From the NCBI GenBank assembly GCA_013115135.1, contig JABANP010000063.1, positions 119,248 to 183,247 on the forward strand: DNA of 64,000 bases, in the 5' to 3' direction. Of this stretch, positions 1 to 11,866 are shown piece by piece. Each line of letters begins with the position of its first letter. Within the stretch, counting starts at the first letter, position 1. This DNA comes from Perkinsus olseni. Taxonomy: Eukaryota; Perkinsozoa; Perkinsida; Perkinsidae. The notes under the pieces were generated by a model. That model was given only the letters and a program-made list of their open reading frames with translations, was not told the origin of the DNA and did not search any database. The position numbers and the translations under genes were made by a program.

Positions 1-522
1 AACACGTATCTGTAGAGAGAGCAGTTCATGCGCAAGAATGAAATCAACGGTCGATTCTAACCTGCACTCCTGCGATTTTCCCAAGCACGTCGTAATCCAT
101 CATTTCGCTTTTTGTTCTCCAAGCCGAAACATACGCGCCCGCCATCTCAACTTCGAGCCTACGGCGCAATATTCAAAACCAGGACTTGACCAATAACTAT
201 TCGTTTGGCATCTCCTAAAGCAGCGTGGCGGCGGCTGTGATACTGTTAGTAAGAGAGGCCTACAAATTTGGATCTCAGGCGGTGCGCTGCTCGCGTCTTC
301 CGAACTTCTCACCGCGGTGCTATCGTCGAACGCTCCAGGTGTTGAAAATCTGTGTCGCGATTGGGTCCTTGGATTTTTTGAGCAAAACTGGAGGGAAAGA
401 GGAGGTATTAAATACGATTTTCTGTGTTGATGAAATTCACGCGGCGACACGGATTGGATGGCTACGTCACTGCGAGCATCTTGCCGTAATGATCTTGCTT
501 CACAGCGGTTCCGCTTCTGATA

Positions 523-1575
523 ATGGCGATCCTCGGCTACACTCTGAAGGAGGTCTTCATCATAGCTGCATGCTTTGGTGCTAGCGTCTCCATGATGAAC
601 TCTGTCAAATATATACAAACTAGTCTCAACTACCCCTATCCCTTGTTCATCAGTGCCATGCACATGCTGTGGTCTTTCGGAGCTTGTGGCCTGTATCTGA
701 GATGCGACATGGGGACCTTGCAGCGTTACTCTATATCGAAGTACCTGCATAAAATCCTCCCGATCGCCCTTTTCTCCAGCGCGAGCATTGCGTGCGGCAA
801 CCTTGCTTTGAAATATATTTATCCGTCTTTTAATGAGTTGCTGCAGCAAACTAGCGCTGCTGTAACTGTTGTGGTAGGTGTCTTTATTTTTGGTAAGAGA
901 TATAATCTTGCTACGTATTTCTCCATGCTACCCGTTTGCGGTGGAGCTATTCTTTGTGGCCACGGTGAGGTTAACTTTGTCCTTCTCGGAGCTCTCTTTG
1001 CAATCGGTAGTGTCTTCTTCAGAGCGCTGAAGAACACGATGCAAGGTGATCTTCTCAATGAGTCTCTGTCGTCTCTTGAACTGTTGTTTGTCCTCGCTCC
1101 GGCCAATCTGTTATTTTTCCTAGTCGGCTCCGTCGTCACGGAGGGTCTCAATCCCATTTGGGAAGCTGCTCCCAGTCCCCGAATAATGCTAGCCTTGGTT
1201 GTGTCATCTCTTTTGGCATGTGCTTTCAATCTGCTTACTTTCAAGATGCTGAAATTACTGTCGCCGGTAGGTGCTATGGTAGTGCATTCTTTGAAAACCC
1301 CTGGTATGCTAGTCACGTCTTGGGCTCTCTTCGGTAACCCGGTCAAGCAATCCCAAATATTAGGCTTTGTCATCATCACTGCGGGCGTCTACTACTACAG
1401 GACTAATGGTGCAGAGCTCGCCTCCGGTCCCGAGTTGCCGAGAAATGTTGGTGAGGACGAAAAACTCGATGATGGGTCAGTGGATGACGGCCAAGAGACC
1501 TATGAGGGAGATGATTCTAGTGGGTGTACCGATCTGGAGATGGGAGAGCTACGTTCCGATGCTGGTCTCGAATGA
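523..1575 (+). CDS. Nucleotide-sugar / triose-phosphate-type transporter (DMT superfamily)
   Basis: A single open exon of 350 codons begins at an ATG. It encodes about ten hydrophobic helices joined by short loops, the usual length and shape of the TPT/SLC35 branch of the drug/metabolite transporter superfamily. The last helical pair carries the family-typical stretch HSLKTPGMLVTSWALFGNP (about residues 250-270), followed by QSQILGFVIITAGVYYYR, a pattern seen in GDP-sugar, UDP-sugar and plastid phosphate translocators. After residue 305 the protein ends in an acidic, hydrophilic tail rich in Asp, Glu and Gly, likely cytosolic. Family members exchange a nucleotide sugar or phosphorylated sugar across Golgi, ER or plastid membranes. 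The substrate cannot be read from the sequence. No intron is needed, unlike most neighbours. I am confident of the family but not of the substrate or organelle. Confidence 0.85.
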   Translation: MAILGYTLKEVFIIAACFGASVSMMNSVKYIQTSLNYPYPLFISAMHMLWSFGACGLYLRCDMGTLQRYSISKYLHKILPIALFSSASIACGNLALKYIYPSFNELLQQTSAAVTVVVGVFIFGKRYNLATYFSMLPVCGGAILCGHGEVNFVLLGALFAIGSVFFRALKNTMQGDLLNESLSSLELLFVLAPANLLFFLVGSVVTEGLNPIWEAAPSPRIMLALVVSSLLACAFNLLTFKMLKLLSPVGAMVVHSLKTPGMLVTSWALFGNPVKQSQILGFVIITAGVYYYRTNGAELASGPELPRNVGEDEKLDDGSVDDGQETYEGDDSSGCTDLEMGELRSDAGLE

Positions 1576-1872
1576 ACTATTTTTATTTCCTTTTTCACGA
1601 ATAATATGAGTAGATGCATTTCGGGTTTGTGGCCTCAAGTTGGTTGGTACTGTGATAGCGCTTTTTTCGTAAACAATCATTGCAGGCATTTAGTTTGCTT
1701 AATACTGGAAAGGATTGTGGCTGGTCGCTGCACGAGAAAAGCGTATGGTGTATAATGCCCATTCGGTAAGAATACAAATGAGTGTCCCGCAGTTTTGGCG
1801 TGCGCGTCAGCGGTATCACAGAGAGATACCTCCACTAGAATTGGTTATGCGAGATTAGATACCGGCGCTGGA

Positions 1873-4800
1873 ATGAAGGAGCTCTTCGTTTGCTGCGTCT
1901 CAGTTTCGACATGGTTTTTTGCTAGTCTATTTATGAGATCTCAGAGCATCCGTGTTCGGCTGCCGCAAGTTTTCAGACCAGCGAAGCCTTGGTGTGCTTT
2001 GGCCCCGCGCTTCGAGGCGTTCGTGCGCGAGCTCAGTGTGCCGAAGAGAGAGGACGCGGTTCGTCTCATAGTTGGAGGAAGATATTTCAGTTCAGCACCA
2101 CATGCAGTGGGGGTCGCGGCGACCAGCGGCACTGTCTATCTCGGCATGGGCATAGCCGAAGTGAGCCGCTTTCGAGGAGGCGCGGTACTTACTGTCATTT
2201 TGTGGGTGCTCAGGTGGGCCTGGGACCCTTGGGGAGCCTCATAGCAAATCTGATGAACCACGGTGAGATAGGACTGAGTGAGTACTGTTATGGCATTGAG
2301 GACCATGACGTTGCTCTCGACGACGCTGACCGCGCGCTGCTCCATGCGCTTGGAAAGTTGCCCAGACGTATCTTTTTGGGAGAGGATTCGCGGCTCGAAT
2401 TCGCAAGTAAGTACTCCCGAGGAAGAATCTTGTTTCATGGAACTTGAGAACGCACTGCGTACGATTTTCAGGCGAGAAAGGCAGAGCTAATACTCCAAGG
2501 GGACGCGACCGGTTGTTGAAGCACTACATAGGGAAGGGAGCGGATGTGTTCGATGTTATCTGCAAGAAACTCGATAGATCATGCTTATGTACCTTCGGAC
2601 GGCTCAGACTCACCGCCGCAGTAGTTGCCGCCGAGTCAGGTCTCTAGCCAACTGGCATATAACGACGGAGGTGGTTGCGCGCTAAGGTTGAGTACTGGTG
2701 AGATTGTCCGAGCCCCAGGGATCGTCGTGAAAGGTGAGTTCAATGCTTCGCGCAAAAGTGTTCTCCTTCGCTCCGCGAATTTTGACGCTCCATGTTGCTT
2801 TTTCCACCCCACGTTGCGGCGGAAGGTCGCGGTAGTTCCCTGGAGTTCCTTGCTCAGGTCCTGATGCGTTCACAATCTCGTCGGCACAAGCGGCCGCAGT
2901 AGCGCTTCGGGCCAATGGTTTTGTGGGGAATGATGATGAACTCCACGCGGCTGACATAACGGAAGCAGCTGTGTGTATCGGGGAGAACGAACTTGCCGGG
3001 CAGGCAGCAGTGGATCTTGTCCGATCTATCTGGCCACGAGCCAGTCTCAGCGTTAAGAAGGCAACGGACTGTGCACCGTTAGAACCCCAACCGCGAGCAT
3101 GATGGTTTCCGATGAGTATGCTTGCTGTTGGGTTCCCCTTCCTGTGGCAAGAGCTGGAACCCGTCGATGAGCTGGCGGCTGAACTTTTATTTGGAATGGG
3201 TATCGTCTTTATCGCGAATGTGTTGGTATAGTTCTTGCTCTAATTTGTCACTCGTCATGTATCCTGGTAAGCAGCAGCGTCACGGGACGCCGCCACGGAC
3301 GAGCCCACGTGAGATGGCTGAATTGGAGGACCAGATCGTGGCCAGGCTCAAAGGCCACGTGGACTATCGTCTAGAGGTAATCATGCGAGGATGATGAACT
3401 CGCGGTACGGAGACCTGGAGAATTATTCTGAGCTGGTCTACAGAAATGAGGCTGATTTTGTGACAACGTAGAGCTCTTGTCTCAGGGTTTGAAGGCGTTC
3501 ATAGCTGACGAGATTGCGGCGGCGAAGACTGAGATACTGGAGACCTTGGAACAGAGCCAGGCCCAGCGTCAGTCTCCCCGGCCGGCGGCATACGGAGGGT
3601 TGGACGACTATGCAGTACCGAAACGGTCTGACGAGCGAAGACCTCGTGTAGGACCATAATGCTGCTCGGATCGGCGCCGTGTGTCTAACCCGTGCTGAGG
3701 TGTTTCCCTGCAGATCCCCTCCCGACCGACGCGAGCTCCTGAAGTTCGTGCTCCCTATGGAAGAGGGCAAGTGGATCGCCTCGAGGACGAAACCGGAATT
3801 AGGGCACTGGCAATTGATTTGCCTAGGAAGCCAAAAGAGCGCCCACGGGCCCCTATCCCCGATGATGATGGTCCTCAGAGGGTAGCCGCGCCTGTGGCGG
3901 TTCCACGCCAGGATATATCCGGTAGGGAGGTTTCAGTTCTATCTCCGAGTTGATCGTCTGTGGCAGCGCAAACTTCGATGCCGCTGATCAATGTTGACCC
4001 CGAAAGGCAGCCGAATGGGGATTTGGCTGTGAGCGCGAGACCAGCGGTGGAAGTGAGAGACACGAACGAAGGTAATAGCAGTCCTGGCACTGACACCCTA
4101 ATGAAGCGCACGCTTCCCTGTCACCCTCAATTGCGTTCCCATTGTGCTCTCACCTTTCGTTTAATATCCTATGCTGTATCTCCTCCTCATGAGAGTCGAT
4201 CGTCCCAGAGCAGTCGATGCGTAGACAACGTGTCAGTCACGAGACATCGAGTATTGAGCCTTCAATGCTATTGGTCTATGGGCAATACCAGGGTCGCGTA
4301 ACTGTCTCCATCCGAATGCAGCTCAGGCGACAGGGATACATCCTTGTCAGGTCACCCACAACCTCCAGAGCAAACCGTGCGAGCGGCTGCCACCATCAAT
4401 AATAATTTAGTGAAGCATGAGGATGTCCGAAGGGCCCGACGGGTTAAGAGCGGCTCTACCGAGCGGAGCTCTGGATCGAATCGTAGCCCGGGCGTTCCTG
4501 AGGTAAGCCCGATACCTCTGGGAGTCCGAACTTGGCATGTCACGTGGACTGGGTTTGATGGCTTTTCAACCTTTGATCCTTAGATAGTGGCTGAGTTGAT
4601 GAGTGAGCTTCCTTGCGGGCAATTACGTCATCTTCAGGTTGTGCGTTACATGCGTGTTACTAACGACTTTGTCGCTGAGGACGTGATCGAGTTGTCCATT
4701 AAGGCCGGCGATCGAGTGAGGGTGAGACCCTTCCCTTTAGAGTGTCATCTGTTAGGCCTATCTCACTTGTGTTGGTATTGCGGAGTTTGAACTATCACGT

Positions 4801-4900
4801 ATCTCAGGTGAATGAGAGCCGTCCGGATTGGACCAACGTCACCGCTATGGACGAAAGCAGTGGGTGGGTGCCGACCTCCCACCTCGAACCCGATGACTGA
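1873..4900 (+). CDS. Unrecognised multi-exon protein with C-terminal SH3 domain
   Basis: I could stitch at least nine exons from frame continuity. Clear introns include 2161-2213, 2407-2471, about 2635-2686 and 2734-2857. The N-terminal third (to about 3100) is compact and Ala/Gly/Leu-rich and matches no family I know. The middle (about 3290-3950) has helical, charged sequence such as AELEDQIVARLKGHVDYRLE, followed by a basic Pro/Asp-rich linker. The last two exons (4576-4720 and about 4808-4900) read as an SH3 fold: NDFVAEDVIELSIKAGDRV for the ALYDY/ELSF part, then SSGWVPTSHLEPDD for the WVPSNYV part, stopping directly after. SH3 domains bind proline-rich partners, so an adaptor role is an inference. 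The first ATG used (1873) is uncertain, and one or two proposed introns are very short (18-26 nt). Confidence 0.5.
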
Positions 4901-5216
4901 CCTCTTGTGCTACATTCTCGTCCGTGTCGAGAATAGATCGCCCGGTGTACCGGTAGTCGATAATGAATACAACTACAGTGCTATTATGGGAATAGCAGTA
5001 GATGAATTGCTAAACCGAGAGAGTTTGTGTTTCAACATGTCTTAAGTCTAATGTGCGGCGTTATGTTATAAAAGAAAGGGATACTCGGGAGTGGTGGCAG
5101 GCTACCGTACCTTCCTTGAAGTGCTACGAGGGAGTTACTGAGTATACTAGGCTCAGCGCATATTCCGAAGATACGCTATGGTACCATTATAGGGTCCTAG
5201 TACGCTAGCTACCACT

Positions 5217-8200
5217 ATGGAGATGTGGATGGGATCGATCACAGCTTCAGTCGCTCATCCTGCGGATAGTGCTGACGATGTAAGACTGGGATGGCGGCAC
5301 TCGAGCCTCATTTGCAGTTCTCTGCTGTTTCAATGCCACTGCGGCCCTCTCCTGCGAGCTGCCAAATAAAGGTGAGTGCGTATGTCATTGCCGACGGGTC
5401 TTTTCCTCGGTCGAATAGTTCATTCCACGCTGTGAACATAGAACACAGGGACTCGTGGAATTTCATTAACAGTTTGCCGTTAGATTCGATTGTGAATCCT
5501 GAAACTCTCGAACTCGATGCTGCATGCTTGAAATAAACACGCTCGATGAGAGAGAATCTAGATGAGGCAGCGATATCCGCCTTGCACTGGAAATTGTGTA
5601 TCAAAATCGACGCATTGTGCAATATCGTTATGTCTCATTTCCTACCCTCGTAAATGTCAGGTGGCAGTCCGAATTCGCCCGCCGGCATTGAAGGAGGAGG
5701 ACGCTGGCGAGCTCAGTGTCGTGAAGCTGGTTGACAGCACGTCCTTGAAGACGGTCGATGTTCACGGCAGGGCCTCGATGTGGGAAGCAGACTTTGTGTT
5801 TGATGATTCCGAGAATCTACGGGCGAAAAGTGAGCCTCATTGCCTGTTGTATCGATGGTGATATTATTCTCGTCCAGATGCCCATGACGTGAGGCAGCAG
5901 TATGTGTTCGACCACATTGCTCTACCACTAGTCAAAGCTGTTGTGGACGGGTATCCAGCATGCCTGCTCGCGTGAGTGCTGCCGATGCTAACTGCCTCCG
6001 AACCCTCACTCATCGCTGTGCAGGTACGGGCAGACAGGGTCGGGGAAAACGTACACGATGTTGGGTGCTGGCGTTATTGAATCGGGTCCAAGGGTGGATA
6101 ACCCCGGCATTATACCGCGAGCAGCATCAGGTGGTGCAGGCGCTTGGCTCACAAGGACTCCGTAGTCTATGAACGCCCGAGAGAAATTATCGGTTCCGCA
6201 GCCGATTGGTGGTCGCCGGCTGCCGTTGGACTGAAATGATGACGTTGGTTGATATTTCTGTTCTCAGAGCTGTTCCCGCTATTGCAGTCCGGCCGAGCAA
6301 CGCGTTTCGAAGTCTATTTCTCGTATCTCGAAATATTCCACGACCACCTGGAGGACTTATTGGCGCCTCGTCCGGAGGACCAAGGGGAGAAACGTGGAAA
6401 GCGTTTAATGGACGTCCATATGCACCCCACGATAGGAGTTTACGTCGCTGGGCTCACGCTCAAGGCGATCGAGTCCGCCGGGGAAGTGGGCACGGTCTCC
6501 CGGATGGCAAGCCTCTTACAGCAGTGCTTCTAGGTCACTGAGCTGTTGCGGTATGGGATGCAGACGCGAGTGCTGGCGTGCAGATCTTTGAGCGACCGTT
6601 CTTCTGTTACTCATACGATCGCTACCCTGCATGTTGTGCAGTATTTGGAATCAGACGGAAACGGCGGGGAGAAAGGTACAGGGAAGTGCTGACCGTAGTG
6701 TGCGTTAATCTCGTAGCTTCAGGCGTGGTGATGAACTCGAAGCTGCAGCTGGTTGACCTCGCCGGCAGTGAGCGGATGCGTCCCTCTGCGGCTTCATGGG
6801 GAAGACACAGGCGAAAGGTGAGGCCTCGTTTTCACCTGAAGTGGCCGGAAGTTACCGAAGCAGGGTGTGATGGTTAACAAAGGCCTCCATCAACTCGCGC
6901 TGTGCATTACGAGGCTAGCAGCGAAGGCAGATCATATCGCTCATGGCCACGACAGTGAGGCAGAGAAGGTCCATGTGCCGTACAGAGACTCGAAGCTCAC
7001 ATTAATGCTCCGAGAGGCTCTAGGAGGAAATGCTCGTAAGCACGGCAGCGCCGATACTCAGCGGTTTCGTATCCGCTCCACTCCCCGCTGGCGGGTGGCC
7101 TCGTTCTGACGGAGAACGATTTCCTCTTAGGTACAGCAATGATCGCTTGCGTTGCGCCCTCCATGAGCTGCCTTGCTGATAGTTTATCGACTCTAAAGCT
7201 GGTAGAACGAGCGAGGTCCGTAAATACTAAGCCGAATGTGTCTCTACGGATCTGTGACTCAGTGGATCATGTCGCCGAGGTAGGTCGTGTTTCCTGCGAG
7301 CGGTTTTGAGGCTACATGATTGCGGCAGGTGAACGAACTCGAGGACAAGATCTCACGAACTAGGTTGGAGATGAAAAAAGCTTCAACACGTGGAGGTAGT
7401 GGCTGGCTCACGATGGGCTGTTATCTTTTTTACCTGCTCCCGAGTTGGGTCGTAGAAGCACGTCGCTGGAGAGCAGTCCTGCTCGTCACTTGTCTCGGAG
7501 GCATGACCTTCTCCCGTGTGTTCAAAATTCTGAGCTGACGATGCTGAAGGGACTAGAATGGACTGAAATCATTCCGCATATTCACTTTACCTTTCTCTCG
7601 ATTGTTTCGCTTCACACGCATGTGGACCCTGTGCTCTGTCTTGTCAGACTTGACCGAGCAGGAGATGCTGAGTGAGGAACTTGAGAACACGGAATCTATG
7701 TAATGTCGCCAGCTAGTGGTGTACGATCAGAGCTCCTCCGTTTCTCAGGCTTCGCCTGCTCGGTGGGTCGCTGCATGGCGGCATGCGGGACGAGCTACGG
7801 GCTTCTGCCAAGAGGTGATGCAGGATACTATAGGGCATCTCTCTCTATGCCCTCCTTTGCTACTCATCCATTTACTGTTTATTCATGGGACATCACTCAA
7901 GGGCTACGGAGATCGCTTGTGGTTGTATCGAGACTGTCAGAGAGTCGTTCTGTTCCCGCGAGACCTCGGAGGTTTCGACGCATCCAGTTGCTTTGTTGCT
8001 ACTCAGTTCCTTCCCTACGTCGTCGTGTAGAGTATCCTCGAGCCGCAGTGGTCCTCTTCCGACGCTCGTGTAGGCTATCAGTGGTGCGCCACGGGAGAGT
8101 CGCCACGTTGTTTCAGAAATCTATCCCGGGATCCGGCTGTATCTGGCCTTCTGTCGTAAGCCATCGCGACGTTAGCCTGCTCAAGCAATTGGGCTACGCT

Positions 8201-11200
8201 CAGATATGAACTCGATCCTTCGGTAGCAGCGACAGTGGGTAGCTCGGCCACCGACTCCATCAAAGCTCGATGACGAAGCATTGAGCGTGAATCCCAGTAT
8301 GTGCCAACTTGTTGGTGGCGAACAAGCAGGCACGATGCTCCTCAAGGTTAACAATGGTGAGCCACCTGGACTGTTTCTTCATCTGGGAGGCATTAAGTCA
8401 GTTATATTCGCTTGGTCGTTGCCTCAGCTCTGGAGAATCGGGTTTTCGTAAACGGCAGTCAAGTCGTTGACGAAACTGTCGTTCGCGATGGAGACCGTCT
8501 GAGGTTCGGCCACTCTGTGCGCTTTCGCGTGGCCATTCCCGAGCGCGAGGAAATAGTCGCGAAGGGAGCGGATACCCTGCGCCTTCGCAACCATGTTCAC
8601 GTGAGAGACCGCAGTGCGTTGTCCGTATCGATGCTCGGCCTCCTACTTCAGCATGAGCTCGAGAAGGAACATACCGAAGCTTCATGTGAAGAATCACCCG
8701 AGTACGACGAGGCGGTGCAGTTCGCAGACGAGTTGGCCGAGAGGATCGGAGATGCTCGCGCGCAGGAGTTTCTGCGGAACTTCTCGCGTGAATTGCCTTT
8801 GGTGGCTGAAGCTAACGCTCTGACGTAATGTCCTTACTCGCACCGACATATGCGAAACAGCGCCTCTCTGTTTTAGTTCGGCACTTCGGCCACATCATCG
8901 CATACGGTTCTCGTTAGAGGTCGTCGTGGATGTGCTGACATATGGATCGGTTGTCCCCGAGATAGTTGTACTAAAATTTGGGGTCCTGGTACATCCGTAA
9001 CTCCTCGTCGTGGATGAAGAACTGTCTTCCCGAGTTTACGCACGACTGACGGTGGCTCAACTTAGGTTCGAGTGTGGGCCCCGCTGGACAACGCCGAGCG
9101 TTGGGCGAACACTCAAGGAGAGTTCCGTACTACAGGTAGTTGGGATGACTTCGGACTGTTAGTGGCTCTGACTTGAAGCAGTCGGAGGAGCGGGTGCGGG
9201 AAGCGTTTTGACTTGCTAGTCACTTGAAGGTACCGAGAAGTGGGACATTGCTAGGCGGTCCCTGAAAACAGCTCGAGTGGGGTCTGCGTTCGGATTGGAC
9301 ACCAACATGGGTGGTAACCATCTGGAGCATCCTATAGAGCTCTGTGAGGTAGACCACGGGAGATCGTAATCGACCCTGACCGGGCGCGCGTCCGAAATTT
9401 CATCGTCAGTTTGGCCGAGTGGTCTAAGGCGCCAGACTCAAGTTCTGGTGGAGAGATCCGCGTGGGTTCGAACCCCACAGCTGACATTTTCGTCTTTTGC
9501 TATACACCTCAGCTGTCGATCTTCCGCCAGAAGTTAGAAGTCCTCAGAGAGTTGTATGATCGGAAAACGGGCGGGAGTCCCGACATTATCTCGGACTTGC
9601 CGGATTTGGAAAACAACGTCTGGGAGGCTATCACATGCTACGATGTAAGCTCAACCGAATGAATGTTCATCATGCTCTCTTCTCTGATAGAAGAGAGCAT
9701 GATATAACTATATGATAGAAGTTCTATCTAAGTAGAAGCATCTAGAAGTGGAACTTACTACGATTAGCGTAGGTGCGAGGCGCCCTCACGAACGCAGGCA
9801 TCGAGCTCGAGGACGAGCGCGCCGAGAGCCAGCGGCGAGGAGAAGAAATACGGTGTCTCCGCGAGCAAATCGTCGACATGGAAGCTGACGTTGCGCAGAC
9901 TCGAGAACTGCGTGAAACAATCGTACGTGGCTTGCATGGATGAGCTGATTTCGAGCGAAAAGATTTAGTGCGCTGACGCGATTCAATCCGTTCTCACTCA
10001 GCGATCCAACGAAACGACCATTGCTGAACTCACGGCCAAGGCAGCGAAGCAGGATCGGACGGAGCGGGCTCTGCAAATGGCTGAGTTGGAACTGCAGAAT
10101 ACGAGGTCCGGACAACTGACGTGCAAGTGCTGTTGCTCCAGAGGCGATTGTTGTTTCCATGGCAGGAATGAACTAGAGAAAACTAGGACTCGTCTGGCTG
10201 GGATCGATCCCGGAGGTTGTGGTGAGCGACCTCACTCGGACGATGCCATACGCAGTTTGGAGATGCGCCTCGATCTCAGTGGTAGGACTCGGATGATAGG
10301 GTTCTCACAACAGCAATGCGATTGCATATGACTGATGCTGAGGCACTCAGCGTTCCTGTGTGATCAGCATCCGAGCGGAACACGGCTATTAGATTTGCCA
10401 AGGACCTTCAGAGGGAGCTCTCGGAGATGGCCGTTGCCCTGGGACAAGATCAGAAACGCGTCGAGCGTATTGGAGGTCGGCTTACCGATCGTTGTAGTAG
10501 CTGAAGGTCTTATACATGCTTTGTCGTGACTTTTGTTGTTTTCTCCTCGTGATTGAGTGCAGTGGGCTTCAATCTGCAATCTTGGAACAGTCGAAAGTGA
10601 ACTCTGTCGGGAGGCCCTTCGCACAGAGCTGATTAAGAGGTTGCTTGCGCTGTGGATGGTTAGTTGATGCTTGCTACACTCTGAGTATCTATGGATGAAA
10701 CCACGCGCTCGGCTGGCCAGGTAGCAAGCGCTGTGATCAGGACTGCTATAGCTATGCCCTGAACAGGATGGGGCTGACTTCGTCGGGCCATCATGGTTAC
10801 GGAATATGCACGCAGGTGCGCGAGGATATCACATCACCGGAAGGGACATAGACCAGGTAGAATGCTCCCTACTGTGTTTGGGTTACTGACGTGATACCGT
10901 TCCCACAAGGTGCGTAGTGTTGAAATGTCTCAGTGACACTTATTTCCTCGGGTACATTTGAGCCCGTAATACTCGCTCGACCTCACACCATGCTGAGTCA
11001 CCATGATCAGAGGCTTTCCATGCGCAACTCGTACTGCACAATTTTACTCTGTCCTCGGGCGATCCTAGAATAGACGTTATGTTGTTTCTTAGGTATTCGC
11101 AATGCTGGACTCGGACACAAACGGGGTCATATCTTTGTCGGAGGTACGTTCACGCTAGTGCTAAGCTACCGCCTTAAGGTTCCGTATTCTTCTCCTAGTG

Positions 11201-11866
11201 AGTAGCTTCTTGGCGAGCTATGCTGCTTTAGCAGTCCTCGATTTTGGTGTGGCACGCTGGTCTATCGTTGATTGGTCGGCTGATGCTATCTCGTTGACTT
11301 GAGAACTATACTGCAATTAAGCAAGCAGGTGCGCGAGATGATCCGAATGATTGGCTTGGATGCGGACGACCCGAAAGTCCGAGACTTCCTCAATGATGTT
11401 GACGACATAGGCGACATAGACCGTGCTGCGTATGGAGCCCTCATGAATAGGAGGGTGTCTTTGCAGGGACTCGGTATCCCTTCCAGAAATGACTTGGTAA
11501 GGTTCGAAAATCCTTCTGTGGGCGGCCTGATCCTGGGCGTGAGATCTGGTGCGACAGGCTCTTTGCCACTGCCAGCTCCAACTCTATGCAAGACCGCGCG
11601 AGCACGTTGTGTGCCACGGTCTTCGCCGCTTCTCAGTTGAGATGTTTTCGCGTTCTGCGCGGCGAAGGGCGGCATGAACCAGACCGCCTTATAGGCAGTA
11701 CGGGTCTGCGCAGAAAGGAACCTTTTGTGGTTTGGAGGATTGAATTTCAGAGAGCAAGATTGAAAAATGCCTTCTAGAGCATTATGGGTCTGATGGACCA
11801 GCTCCCACGGAGAATATAACAATGGTGCGATCCCCTTGGCGGCCTGTCTTCATTTGGTCCAGCTGA
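5217..11866 (+). CDS. Kinesin-3-type motor: motor domain, FHA domain, coiled coil
   Basis: A microtubule motor split by many introns. Exon 1 starts at the ATG at 5217. The motor runs to about 7270: VAVRIRP (beta1), P-loop YGQTGSGKTYTM spanning an intron near 6020, switch II VDLAGSER near 6750, VPYRDSKLTLMLREALGGNA near 6980 and the alpha6 region near 7200. An FHA domain follows near 8300-8560, ending NRVFVNGSQVV and RDGDRLRFGHSVRF. Motor plus FHA is the kinesin-3 (KIF1/Unc-104) signature, a plus-end cargo transporter in other eukaryotes. Exons at 9000-9340 and 9513-9650 (KLEVLRELYDRK) resemble the segment after FHA, then charged coiled-coil exons run to about 10660. The 9349-9512 intron contains a tRNA gene. 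An EF-hand pair near 11.1-11.5 kb is probably the C terminus; the join from 10660 to 11090 is not resolved, so the end could be about 10700. No PH domain was seen. Confidence 0.75.
9405..9486 (+). tRNA. tRNA-Leu (anticodon CAA), inside a kinesin intron
   Basis: The class II cloverleaf can be folded by eye. The acceptor arm GTCAGTT pairs with AGCTGAC (one G-U) and has discriminator A. The D arm contains TGGCCGAGTGG. The anticodon stem CCAGA/TCTGG holds loop CTCAAGT, giving anticodon CAA. A long variable arm and the T arm GTGGGTTCGAACCCCAC follow. It would decode UUG leucine codons. The intragenic A and B boxes for RNA polymerase III are present, and a short T run (TTTT) follows the 3' end as a likely terminator. 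It lies in sense orientation inside the 9349-9512 intron of the kinesin gene. An identical copy lies at 21717-21798. Confidence 0.95.
9669..9703. repeat. Perfect 15-bp inverted repeat in a kinesin intron
   Basis: ATCATGCTCTCTTCT and its exact reverse complement are separated by the 5-base loop CTGAT. A second small palindrome, GATAGAA-G-TTCTATC, follows within 30 bases. Both sit in the intron that starts at about 9653. A small mobile-element footprint or an RNA hairpin are both possible. Confidence 0.7.
11093..11866 (+). other. EF-hand pair, probable C terminus of the kinesin unit
   Basis: The exon at 11093-11143 encodes a textbook 12-residue calcium loop, DSDTNGVISLSE (11108-11143): Asp at 1 and 3, Asn at 5, Gly at 6, Ile at 8 and Glu at 12. 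The next exon, from about 11300, encodes a helix rich in basic and hydrophobic residues and then a second, degenerate loop, NDVDDIGDIDRAAYGALM, whose position 12 is Ala. A final exon from about 11773 may end at the TGA at 11864-11866. No convincing separate start codon was seen just upstream, so these exons most likely belong to the kinesin transcript. An independent small calcium-binding gene is the alternative. Confidence 0.5.

Noticed and set aside
100..849. Long minus-strand open frame of 249 codons
   Set aside because: It lies opposite the 5' part of the transporter gene and its upstream region, has no motif, and does not continue into any spliced exon.
4902..5216. Open frames between the SH3 gene and kinesin
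   Set aside because: They are short, without motifs or phase-compatible splice sites. The region is best read as spacer and kinesin 5' sequence.
9411..9662. Open frame running through the tRNA (beginning LAEWSKAPDSSSGGEIRVG)
   Set aside because: The first part is a translation of the tRNA itself, a well-known artefact. Only the part after 9513 is real kinesin coding sequence.
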